A stretch of DNA of 64,000 bases from Rhizaria sp. SCN 62-66 (Eukaryota; Rhizaria, unplaced). A model generated the notes under the pieces. That model searched no databases. It worked only from the letters and a program-made list of their open reading frames with translations, and was not told where the DNA came from. The position numbers and the translations under genes are program-made. Positions within the stretch are counted from its first letter, which is position 1; each line of letters starts with the position of its first letter. This document shows, piece by piece, positions 54,459 to 63,042 of this stretch. The stretch spans positions 1 to 64,000 of the forward strand of contig MEDY01000129.1 in NCBI GenBank assembly GCA_001724265.1, given 5' to 3'.

Positions 54459-57242
54459 TCATTTCTCGTCGCCCTTCCCACTGGTACCGCCCTGCTGTCC
54501 CTGCTGCTGCTGCCCTTGCTGCCCACTCTGTCCCTGCCCCTGCTGCTGCTGTTGCTGCATCTGCTGCTGTTGCTGCATCTGCTGCTGTTGCTGCCTCAGC
54601 CTCTTAAAGTGCTTATTTTTGGTGTGGATATACAGCGCCTGATGCGACCCGTATGCCTTGCCGCACCCGGGCGCCTCGCACGTGTAGATCCGCTCAATCT
54701 CGTGCGCCGCGCGCCGCACGCGCGTCCCGCCCGCGCCGGCACCCGTCGCCGCGTTGCCGGTCGACGCGGCGTAGTCGCCGCCCAGCAGCGTCGTGAACGC
54801 GCCGGCCGAGGCGAGCGCGGCCAGAGTCGGTGAGTTGCCCGTACTGCCGCCGTTGCCCGCACCAGAGCCGGAGGATACGCTACTGCCTCCGCCGCTGCTG
54901 CCCGCTGCCGCGCGGCCGCTGCCGCCACTGCCGCCTTTGCTGCTGCCGCCGCCACCGCCCTGGCGCCCCCCAGCGGCGCCGCTGCCGCTGTCAGCGCCGT
55001 TGCCGCTGTTGCCGCCGCTCTGCGCCGCGCCCGCCGCGGCCGGCAGCGCGAGCCGCATGGAGGCCATCGTGCGCTTGTGCGCGTCGACGTCGTCCAGCGC
55101 CTCGACGCGGCCAAACTTCGAGTAGACGAACGCCGCCGTGTCCGACGCCGCCGCCCATCCCGTGGTATTCCCGGTCGGCGCGTGCGCGTGCGAATGCGAG
55201 TGCGCGAGCGCGGCCGCGTCCGACACGCCCGCGGCCGTCGCGGCCGTCGCGGCGGCGGCGGCGGCGGCGCGGGCCGCGGTGCTCGGCATCGGGGTCAGCC
55301 CGGCCGCGTAGCTGTAGTTGTACGGGTACCCCGTGGCGCCGCCAGCGGCCGCGATGGCAGCGGCGGCCGCGGCGGCGGTGACGCTCGCACTTGGCGCCGC
55401 CGCCGCCGCTGCAGACTGACTGCCCCCGCCGCGGCCCGCGCTGCCACTGGAAGTCGACGCCGCCGCCGTGGTTGCGGTGCTGCTGCCCTTACTGCGATCG
55501 CGGTCGCCGCGGCCACGGTCACGGTCGTCCTTGCCCGCCGCCGTCGCAACTGCAGTCCCCGCGGCATTCGAGGCGCCGGCGCCACCGGTCGACTGGTTGG
55601 AGATCGCCTGCAGCGCTGTGAGCGACGAGTGCGCTAGCGCGGCGACTGCAGCGGGGATCGACGCGCGCGCCGCCGACGTCATCCACGGGTTCGAGGACGC
55701 GTACCCCATCACAGCGGCCGCAGCGTCGCGCGCGGAGGCCGCCGAGGCCGCGGCGACGACGGCGCCCGACAGGCGGTGGTGCTCCGCGTTGTGCGGGGCG
55801 CGGCCCAGCGCGGGGCCGCCGGGCCGGTAGGCAGAGAGACGGCCCGTGCCGGGATGCACCGCGGTGAGCGCGGCGCGGTCGGCGGCGCTGAGCGAAGACG
55901 ACGCGGGTGTATTCGCGGAGGCCGCCGACGACGACGCGGCGGTGGTGGACCGGGCGGACCGGGCGCGGCTGGCGCTCTCGGCGGTGCCGTCGCCGTCGTC
56001 TTCCATAGCGTCGCCGCCGTTCGCAGCAGAAGTTGCAGAGGCAGAGGCGGAGGCGTCGGGCTCGCGCGCGCGCTTCCGGTTGCGGTTCTGCTCAGCAGCG
56101 TCGCCGTTCGCAGCGCTGGCAGTTGACGCGGTCGCGTTGTTGTTGTTGCTGCTGCTATTGCTGTTGCTGCTGTTGTTGGCGTAGGACGAGTCCGGGGGCG
56201 CGATTGGGATCGCGAGCAGCGGTGACGACCGCGGCACCGACGGCGCCTCATGCAGCGACGACGCGACCGCGAGGCGGCGCCAGTACGCCTCCGCCGCGGC
56301 CGCCGCGGCGCTGGCGGAGCCCGCGGGGGCGGCTTGCATTAACCGCGCCGCGGTGCCGGCGAGGCGGGCGCGCGCGGCGCCGAGAGCGACGGCGCTGCCC
56401 GCGACGGCCGCGGCCTCGGCGCCGCCCGAAAGCGCGTCGCTGCCCTCGGCGGTGTCGGCGCTGGCGGTGGAGTTGAGCGCGCGCAGGTCGGCGTGAGCTT
56501 CGTGCAACAGAGCCCAGGCCTCTGTGGCAGAGGCGGTCACTGCAGCGGTCGCGGCCTCGGTCGCGGACAAAGACGGGTTGGCTACCGCGGCGGCAGCGGC
56601 GGCGGCGGCGGCGGAGGCGGCACGCGCGGCCCCGGCGGCGGCGTCGGCGGCCGTGGGCAGTGTGGGGGCCATGTCGGCCACGGGACGCGCTGGGAGAGGC
56701 GCCAGCGGTAAAGAGTCGACGTGAGCCTTCCAGATGCGGTAGTGGAGCGAGAACTTCCAGATTTGGTAGTAGAAGTCAACACACTGCTGCGTGGTCTTGG
56801 TGCGGATGTGGCGCGACATGACGTGGAAGTCCTTGCCCCACTGGCAGATGCAGGCTTCGAAAAGCGCGATTTCCTTCGGGGACCAGATGTCCATGGGCGA
56901 CGGCCGGCGCAGCGGGGAGCGAAGTGCGTCGATCGTGCAGTACGCGGTCTGCCCGTACTCACCAGAGACCCAAACGGAGTTGCCGTTGGCGTGGACCTCG
57001 CGCGGGCGCATGTAGAAAGCGAGGGACGCGCGCAGCCAGGCGTCGAACTTGTCGCGGCCGGGCAGCTCGGCGCTGTGCGCGGGGCACAGAGCCATCTCCT
57101 CCTCTTCCGTCATCAGCAGGTGTGACGGGGAAGAGCCGCGGCGCACGGTCTTACGACGTTTTGTCTTGCGCTTGGGCTGCGCAGAACGGCGGTTGCGAGA
57201 GCTGTTGCTTCCGCCACCAGAGCGCGAAGGAGCGTCACTCAT
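54459..57242 (-). CDS. SANT-domain and C2H2 zinc-finger nuclear protein
   Basis: A single exon of 927 residues, ATG 57242 to TGA. An upstream in-frame Met at 57299 is an alternative start. A basic segment (RSAQPKRKTKRRKTVRRGSS) looks like a nuclear localisation signal. The SANT domain is near residues 125-180: DIWSPKEIALFEACICQWGK, DFHVMSRHIRTKTTQQCVDF, YYQIWKFSLHYRIW, which resembles the MTA/MIER/CoREST SANT type that follows an ELM2 domain. I see only a vague ELM2-like stretch before it. About 600 residues of Ala/Ser/Asn/Gly low complexity follow. Near residue 870 is one C2H2 finger (CEAPGCGKAYGSHQALYIHT plus KNKH), then a Gln/Met-rich tail. Probably a histone-deacetylase complex or transcription protein; the partner is unknown. 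Confidence 0.82.
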   Translation of the reverse strand: MSDAPSRSGGGSNSSRNRRSAQPKRKTKRRKTVRRGSSPSHLLMTEEEEMALCPAHSAELPGRDKFDAWLRASLAFYMRPREVHANGNSVWVSGEYGQTAYCTIDALRSPLRRPSPMDIWSPKEIALFEACICQWGKDFHVMSRHIRTKTTQQCVDFYYQIWKFSLHYRIWKAHVDSLPLAPLPARPVADMAPTLPTAADAAAGAARAASAAAAAAAAAVANPSLSATEAATAAVTASATEAWALLHEAHADLRALNSTASADTAEGSDALSGGAEAAAVAGSAVALGAARARLAGTAARLMQAAPAGSASAAAAAAEAYWRRLAVASSLHEAPSVPRSSPLLAIPIAPPDSSYANNSSNSNSSSNNNNATASTASAANGDAAEQNRNRKRAREPDASASASATSAANGGDAMEDDGDGTAESASRARSARSTTAASSSAASANTPASSSLSAADRAALTAVHPGTGRLSAYRPGGPALGRAPHNAEHHRLSGAVVAAASAASARDAAAAVMGYASSNPWMTSAARASIPAAVAALAHSSLTALQAISNQSTGGAGASNAAGTAVATAAGKDDRDRGRGDRDRSKGSSTATTAAASTSSGSAGRGGGSQSAAAAAAPSASVTAAAAAAAIAAAGGATGYPYNYSYAAGLTPMPSTAARAAAAAAATAATAAGVSDAAALAHSHSHAHAPTGNTTGWAAASDTAAFVYSKFGRVEALDDVDAHKRTMASMRLALPAAAGAAQSGGNSGNGADSGSGAAGGRQGGGGGSSKGGSGGSGRAAAGSSGGGSSVSSGSGAGNGGSTGNSPTLAALASAGAFTTLLGGDYAASTGNAATGAGAGGTRVRRAAHEIERIYTCEAPGCGKAYGSHQALYIHTKNKHFKRLRQQQQQMQQQQQMQQQQQQGQGQSGQQGQQQQGQQGGTSGKGDEK
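54541..54594 (-). repeat. Gln/Met-coding triplet repeat
   Basis: CTG/TTG triplets with periodic CAT on the plus strand encode QQQQQM units at the C-terminus of the SANT/C2H2 protein. Confidence 0.9.
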
Positions 57243-57883
57243 CGCGGCTGCAATCGGGCCACGGAACAAAGGAGAGCAAATGTCATGATAAAGAGGCATA
57301 GAGATAATGTGAGTCAGGTGTACGCTGGATAAGCACAATATAACCATGCATTCGTTGTCGCAGCGGTATTCTCACCCAGGGATAAGGGCGGCACTGCGAA
57401 GATCAATGAGAGCGAGGTATCACTCTGACGATTACACTGCCACTTGGAGTACGGCCTGCAGCCGACACCGACGGGCTGCGCGCACAATACAAATATAGAA
57501 GCTTCACCAATCTCGTATAAATTACGGTCCCACCAGTGACATTCAAAATGATGACTTCTGCATGTCCCAGCAAGGTGCGCTTTGATTGCCAACTTTCGCG
57601 CCTGCTGCAGAGCGCCTCGGACTCGAACCGAAAAAAAATTGTCCGTGGACGATTCGAGCTTGTCGTTTTCATGTCACCACCGCATCAATACTCATTTTTT
57701 CACGCTGTATCACACACGGCCGAATAGGGCTGCTATATTCCCGCCAGATTTTATTTAATCGCATTGCGTAGAGTGCGTTTTACGTTGTTGCCGAGCTGTC
57801 CGAAACTCTCGTTTCCGCTCTCCCCCTTCTCACTCGCATCTCCCCCTTTCCTTGTCTGTCCCTCGTGCTCCTGTTCGCCGCAG
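57243..57883. other. divergent promoter region
   Basis: 641 bases between the SANT/C2H2 and flavoprotein genes. Pyrimidine-rich stretches ending in GCAG abut both starts (five bases before ATG 57242, directly before ATG 57884). Confidence 0.5.
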
Positions 57884-59431
57884 ATGTTGCGCTCGCTCAC
57901 CCGTGCCCACCGCGCCGCCGCGAAGGCCTCTGCCGCGCCCGTCGCCGCCCGCGCGCTGCTGTCCACCGCCGTGCGCGCCCCCGCGCTGCAGCAGCTGAGC
58001 GCGCTGGTGTCCGAGCCCGCCGGCGCCCACTTCGATGCCGTCGTCCTCGGCGCCGGCATCGGCGGTGTCGCGGCCGCCGTCGGCATCACGTCCCCTGCCA
58101 TCACGCGCGTTACGCTTGACACCGTGCCAGTTGACGTCAACGCCGCGCCCTCGTCGACCGCGGCCGCTGTGGTTGATCTGACTACCCCGGCCGGCGAGCG
58201 TAAGCGTGTGCTCGTGCTTGAGTCAGAGGGCGACTTCTGCTTCCACTCCACGGGCCGCTCCGCCGCCATCTACTCCGAGGTCTACGGCTCCCCTGCCGTG
58301 CGCGCTCTCAGCACGGCCACGAAACCGTTTTACTACGCGCACGCCGCGTCTGGCCTGGTCAGTGAAACTCCACTCGCCGTCCGCCGACCCGCGCTGCACG
58401 TCACCAACGACCCCGCGCAGGCGGATATCAAAACCATCTACGCCGAGTCCGCGCCCTTGGTGCCCTCGCTGCGCCACATCACGCCCGCCGAGGCCGTCGA
58501 CGCGTGCCCGTGGCTCATCGGCGCTACGGAGGACTTCCTCCACCGCGGCGAGCCCGCGTCTAACTTAGACGCAGAGGAGACTGAGAAGCGTCGCGCCGCC
58601 GTGATTACGGGCGCGCTGCTGGAGCCCGACGCGGCGACGATGGACGTCGACGCCATCTGGACCTCAATGACTAAGCTTGCGCGCGGCAACGGCGCCGCGT
58701 TCGTCAAAGGCGCTGCAGTGACCGACGCCACCGTCGACGCCGCTAGCAACCGCTGGACGCTCAAGATCGCCCCGTCCGAGAGCAACGCCGTGTCCCCCAA
58801 CGCCGGCGAGACCGTGAGCGTGACCACGGACCTCGTTGTCAACGCGTCCGGTGCTTGGGCCGACACCGTGGCCAGCAAGTTCGGCGTCGCCCCAGTGGGG
58901 ATCACTCCGATGCGCCGCACCATCATCCAGTTCGATCCCGCTGACGTGGCGCCCGCGTTTCCCGCCGCCGCGGGCTTTGCGGACAAGGACGCGTACCTCC
59001 GCGCGCAGGGCGCCTGGCCCGCTGTGTTCGATGCCCACGACACGTACTACTACAAGCCTGAGAGCGGCCGCGTCCTGGCGTCCCCCGCCGACGAGACCCC
59101 CACGGAGCCGTGCGACGCCCAACCCGACGACTGGGACATCGCGGTCTGCGTCGACCGGCTCAACGACGCGACGCCGTTCCGCCCGCGCAAGGTCGCAGAG
59201 AAGTGGGCCGGGCTCCGCTGCTTCGCCACTGACCGTGAGTTCGTCATCGGCGAGGATGCGTCTGCCAAGGGGTTTTTCTGGATGGCCGGGCTCGGCGGTT
59301 ACGGCATCCAGACTGCGATGGGTAACGCGAAGCTCATCGCGGGGCTTGTGCACGAGGGCAAGGTGCCGCAGGAGCTGAAGAAGTGGGGATTCGATGAGAG
59401 CAAGATCTCTCCCAACCGCTTCCGCAAGTAA
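57884..59431 (+). CDS. mitochondrial FAD-dependent D-amino-acid dehydrogenase-like oxidoreductase
   Basis: A single exon of 515 residues ending in TAA. A matrix-type presequence (MLRSLTRAHRAAAKASAAP) is followed by the FAD Rossmann motif VVLGAGIGGVAAA. About 55 extra residues lie before the second strand (RVLVLES). GRSAAIYSEVYGSPAVRALS, then DLVVNASGAWAD, TPMRRTIIQFDP, YYYKPESGRVLASPADETP, CFATDREFVIGED and FFWMAGLGGYGIQTAMG are the substrate and FAD-binding blocks of the DAO family, closest in character to bacterial D-arginine dehydrogenase. The reaction would be oxidative deamination of a D-amino acid with transfer of electrons to a quinone or another acceptor; the exact substrate is inferred. 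CTCCTGTTCGCCGCAG directly before the ATG looks like a splice acceptor. Confidence 0.88.
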   Translation: MLRSLTRAHRAAAKASAAPVAARALLSTAVRAPALQQLSALVSEPAGAHFDAVVLGAGIGGVAAAVGITSPAITRVTLDTVPVDVNAAPSSTAAAVVDLTTPAGERKRVLVLESEGDFCFHSTGRSAAIYSEVYGSPAVRALSTATKPFYYAHAASGLVSETPLAVRRPALHVTNDPAQADIKTIYAESAPLVPSLRHITPAEAVDACPWLIGATEDFLHRGEPASNLDAEETEKRRAAVITGALLEPDAATMDVDAIWTSMTKLARGNGAAFVKGAAVTDATVDAASNRWTLKIAPSESNAVSPNAGETVSVTTDLVVNASGAWADTVASKFGVAPVGITPMRRTIIQFDPADVAPAFPAAAGFADKDAYLRAQGAWPAVFDAHDTYYYKPESGRVLASPADETPTEPCDAQPDDWDIAVCVDRLNDATPFRPRKVAEKWAGLRCFATDREFVIGEDASAKGFFWMAGLGGYGIQTAMGNAKLIAGLVHEGKVPQELKKWGFDESKISPNRFRK

Positions 59432-60055
59432 GCATAAGTAAGCTTAAGCCGCTTGTGTCACTATTTGTGTTGAGACGTTTGTCGATCGGGTTATATTTGA
59501 ATACATAGTTTATATATTTTTGAGATACGATGCAGTATATAAAAGCACTTTGTATTGTTCTGTTTCATCAACTACAAGCCACTACGCATCGACACACGTA
59601 CTGCAACATGATTCCAAACAACAAGAGCTTGATCACGTGTCACTGTACTGTTATGTTTGTTGCGCTGCGAAAGAGCTGAAACGAAACATAATGATAATAT
59701 TTGTAATTGTGTTTTTGTTCTTATTTTAAGTTCGAAAGCACGGAGGAAAACAACACATCACAGTGACGCAGTATACTTATAAGTTTCTGTGAGGAGTCGC
59801 GCTTCGCTACTTTCGACAGTTTTCTTACATTTTCTTTTTCTGGTTGTTGTCGTTGTTCTTGAACTTGATGATATTTTTTCCTATTGCGTTTAAATTTCAT
59901 GCTAATTCATCCTTCTACTACTCAATCACATCACTTGAAACCAATCGCTTCCTTCCCTTAATAATTCTAAGCTTTAGTAACCACAGCTTGCAGAGTCCGA
60001 TTCGCGGTAATCGCTATAGCAGCTGCAATTGTGCTTATTTCGCGCCTTCAAGTAT
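59432..60055. other. convergent 3' spacer
   Basis: 624 AT-rich bases between two convergent stops. Nothing recognisable beyond probable 3' UTRs. Confidence 0.5.
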
Positions 60056-62047
60056 TTAAAGGTCGGTGAGGTCGGTGGCAACGTAGACGTAGGGGTAGTA
60101 CTCCTGGCCGCCGCCCATGGTCGCCAAATCGATATCCGCGTCGGCCTTGGAGCCGGCGAGCAGAGACGAGTTGGCGAGCCCCGAGTAGAGGTTGTTAAGC
60201 ACATCACGCAGCTTCTTCTCCGAACCCTTCTCGGGCAGCAGCAGCGCGGCGATCCACTCGGTGGACAGACCGTAGCGCAGCACCGCCTCAACGTACACGC
60301 GCATCGCAACCACGTGGGTCCACGCGACGAACGCTTCTTCGAACTGCGACTCGCACCACAGCAACAGGTGCTCCCAGCGCGCGCGGCGCTTGTTGACGAG
60401 CTCGGCCATGATGAGGCGGTTGCGCTCATCCTCGTGTGCGTCAAACTTGAACGGACGCACAGTCCACCGGTGGTCGCGGCAGATAGCCTTGAACTTCTCC
60501 ACGTTGGCCGTCGACTGCGCACCGCTGTGCTCGTCGCGGTCGCGCGCGTTGCTGCTGCTGGCCGAGTCGCCCACGGCGGCGTCGGGGCGCTTGAAGAGAA
60601 CGACGCGGTACAGCACGAACTCGTCACCGGGGACCTGCTCCTCGCCGACAACCTTGATGGCGGAGCCGGGGACGACAGTGGACGTGGGCACGTTGGCAGA
60701 GCTCTTCTTGTTGCCGTTGCGGTCCACGGCCTTCGCGGCGGCCGCGGGGGCAGGGGCAGTCGCAGCCGGGGAAGCGGCAGCGGCGGCGGGGGCGGCGACA
60801 GTGCCCATGGCCTTGTCCATCTCGGCCTTGCGCGCGCGCTCGCGGGCCTCGGCCTCGGCATGGCGCTCGCGCTCAGCCTGCGCCTTCTCGGCGGCCCACT
60901 GCTCGACGAGCATGTACGACGCCAGGAACTCCTGCTCCTTGAGCTTGGGCACGGCGAGGAACACCGTCGTCAGGTGAGGGGTCTCGACCACGACCTCGGG
61001 GCGCAGGAAGCGCGAGATGGGGCGGACGAGGATCGAGCCGTTTTCCTTACGCTCCTGCGCGGTGACGAGGCCCTTGATCTCGTTGAACTCGGACAGCAGG
61101 CGGCGCAGCTCCTCGTCAGACTTAGCGAAGTCGTCGACGACCTTAAGACGGATCGTGTCGATCGAGTCCGACTCGTTGAACACGTACCGGTTCCAGCGGA
61201 ACTTGAAAAACGCCTCGCGGGGCGTCTTGGCCTGGTTCGCGCCGTGCGGGTCCGCGCCGAGCGCCTCGCCGATCATGAGAGACTGCGGAACGGCGGCGGC
61301 GGAGAGCTCGTCGGCGTTGTAATCGGCTGAGTGGTTCGCGAGCAGGACACGCTCCTCGGGACGGACCTTGGAGGGCTCGGCCTTGCGGGTGTCGTCGAAG
61401 GTGCGCTTAATCTTCTTGACGAGGGCGTTCATCGACGTGTCGAGCTTGGCGAGGTCGTCGGAGAGCGCGATGAGGGTGTCGATGGTGCCGACCTTGAGCT
61501 TCGGGATGCGGAACTTGTGGTTCACGGACAGGCTGCGGGCCGCGGTGGCGTCGTCCAGACGACGCCGCGTCTGCTGCGCGTCCTTGTTCTCCGCGGGCAC
61601 GGCTGTTGGGAGGACGGGCAAGTGAGGTACAGGGAGGGCAAATGGGGAGCGAGAGAGAAGGAGGGGAAATGGCAGTGGTCGGAGATTGGGGTGAGTGGGA
61701 CAAGCACATCCTAGGCATGGGAGAGTGAGATAAGGACACAGGCAGGCAAAAGAGGCACAAAGGGGTACATCCGGCAACAATCATTTGGGACAAACGACTT
61801 GTGTAAATATCAGTATTTCCTGAGGTGTTCTGCGGAAAGGAAAGTCGGCATAGTGAAGCAGATGAGGAGCTGGCCTCGGGGCGCCAGTCTGCCACAGCTA
61901 GCGCGATGAAATGAAGTTGTGAAAAAGTGCTATGCTGTGCACATCGTGCTTCAGATACATGTCTAAGATGCGATTCTAGTTGCGAAGTAAAGTGACTTCA
62001 TGCCGAAGAGCTGACGTACCAATGACCCAAGCGGCGTTGCTTGCCAT
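60056..62047 (-). CDS. VMA5: V-type ATPase subunit C (peripheral stalk)
   Basis: The subunit that links V1 and V0 through the peripheral stalks and is released when the pump is disassembled. Two exons: 62047-62020 (28 bases, MASNAAWVI) and 61602-60056, with a 417-base intron (donor GTACGT, acceptor ACAG), give 524 residues ending in TAA. The junction yields WVIGAVPAENKDAQQTRRRL. LSVNHKFRIPKLKVGTIDTL, then LIALSDDLAKLD, LLSEFNEIKGL, SRFLRPEVVVETPHLTTVFL, AFVAWTHVVAMRVYVEAVLR and the tail QEYYPYVYVATDL match the family throughout. A charged Ala-rich insertion of about 110 residues sits in the head region. GCAG after a pyrimidine tract lies six bases before the ATG. Confidence 0.95.
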
Positions 62048-63042
62048 AGAGCCCTGCGGACGGAAAAGACGAATGGGGACGGATACAAGAGGGCGGGTGA
62101 GCACAGAAGAGCTAAAACGCGGTGATTAAGACAGATGACTACGTGAAAAGTCTGCTCAAAAGCGGCCGGTGTCGACACGAAGGCAATAAGGACCGCCAGG
62201 ATTGGGTTTTCTCGACCAAAGACGTGCACCGTCGAACCGGTCCTGCAGAGTAAATAAGTGTGTTCAAATATGGGCAGACCAATGTCAGTCTTCGCAGCAA
62301 TCCGTTGATAGAAAGAAATTCCCACCATCTACCTTCCCATAACCATTATTTACTACTTCAACCAGCGTATGCCCGATATAGACCCATAACAAGCCGATCC
62401 CTACGTCACCCCTCTTCTCAATTCTTCTCTTCTCTGTGCCAGCCAGCAGCCGGTCGGTCGGAAAAATCTGACTGCCACACAGCGAAAAATTAGGCCTCGT
62501 TCCGAGCGGTGCCGAAGAGACGGGCCAGTTTCGTCGAGAGTCCGCCCATACTCGGCTCCAGTAAAAAGCTCAGAAGTTGTGACACACTGTATGGGGTTTG
62601 TTATGCGGTGGTCAATGTTGGATGTTTTTCATATGCCATATTTCGTGCACTTGTGCGGTATAACCACGCTTTCTTCGGGAGGTGGCGAGCACCTCGGCTT
62701 TTCAGGGGCGTCGCTTGCAGCAAAGCGGACTGTTCGCATTACGCCCGTGCATTCTTCAATGAAAATGCAGTGTAATAACAGGATACCAGTCTCATGTACC
62801 TTCCGAGCTACATCCCAACTCCGAATCCCCGGCTTTATGAGGCCCTGAGAGGGAAGGTCTGAGCATGGACCCGCGATCGAGCAATCCTCCGAGCCGGGCT
62901 TATCCCACGCTTCGCGACGCCGGTCAGGCGCACTTGCTCACTGAATCCCGCGAAACCCATCTGTGACAACGTACACACTCACTTCTCCCACATTTCCGTC
63001 CTTGTTTCTTCCTCCCATGCGTTTGTTATAATAGAAGCCGAT
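62048..63042. other. divergent promoter region, VMA5 / citrate synthase
   Basis: 995 bases of mixed composition. Open frames up to 89 codons occur on the plus strand at 62509-62848 but have no family character. ATAG lies eight bases before the citrate synthase ATG after a T-rich stretch. No tRNA fold was seen. Confidence 0.45.

Noticed and set aside
57764-57883. N-terminal extension of the flavoprotein to a TTG at 57764
   Set aside because: Not an ATG, pyrimidine-driven composition, and the presequence starts at ATG 57884.
62048-63042. tRNA or other small RNA gene in the spacer
   Set aside because: No stretch showed a T-loop GTTCRA-type element with matching stems on reading by eye.
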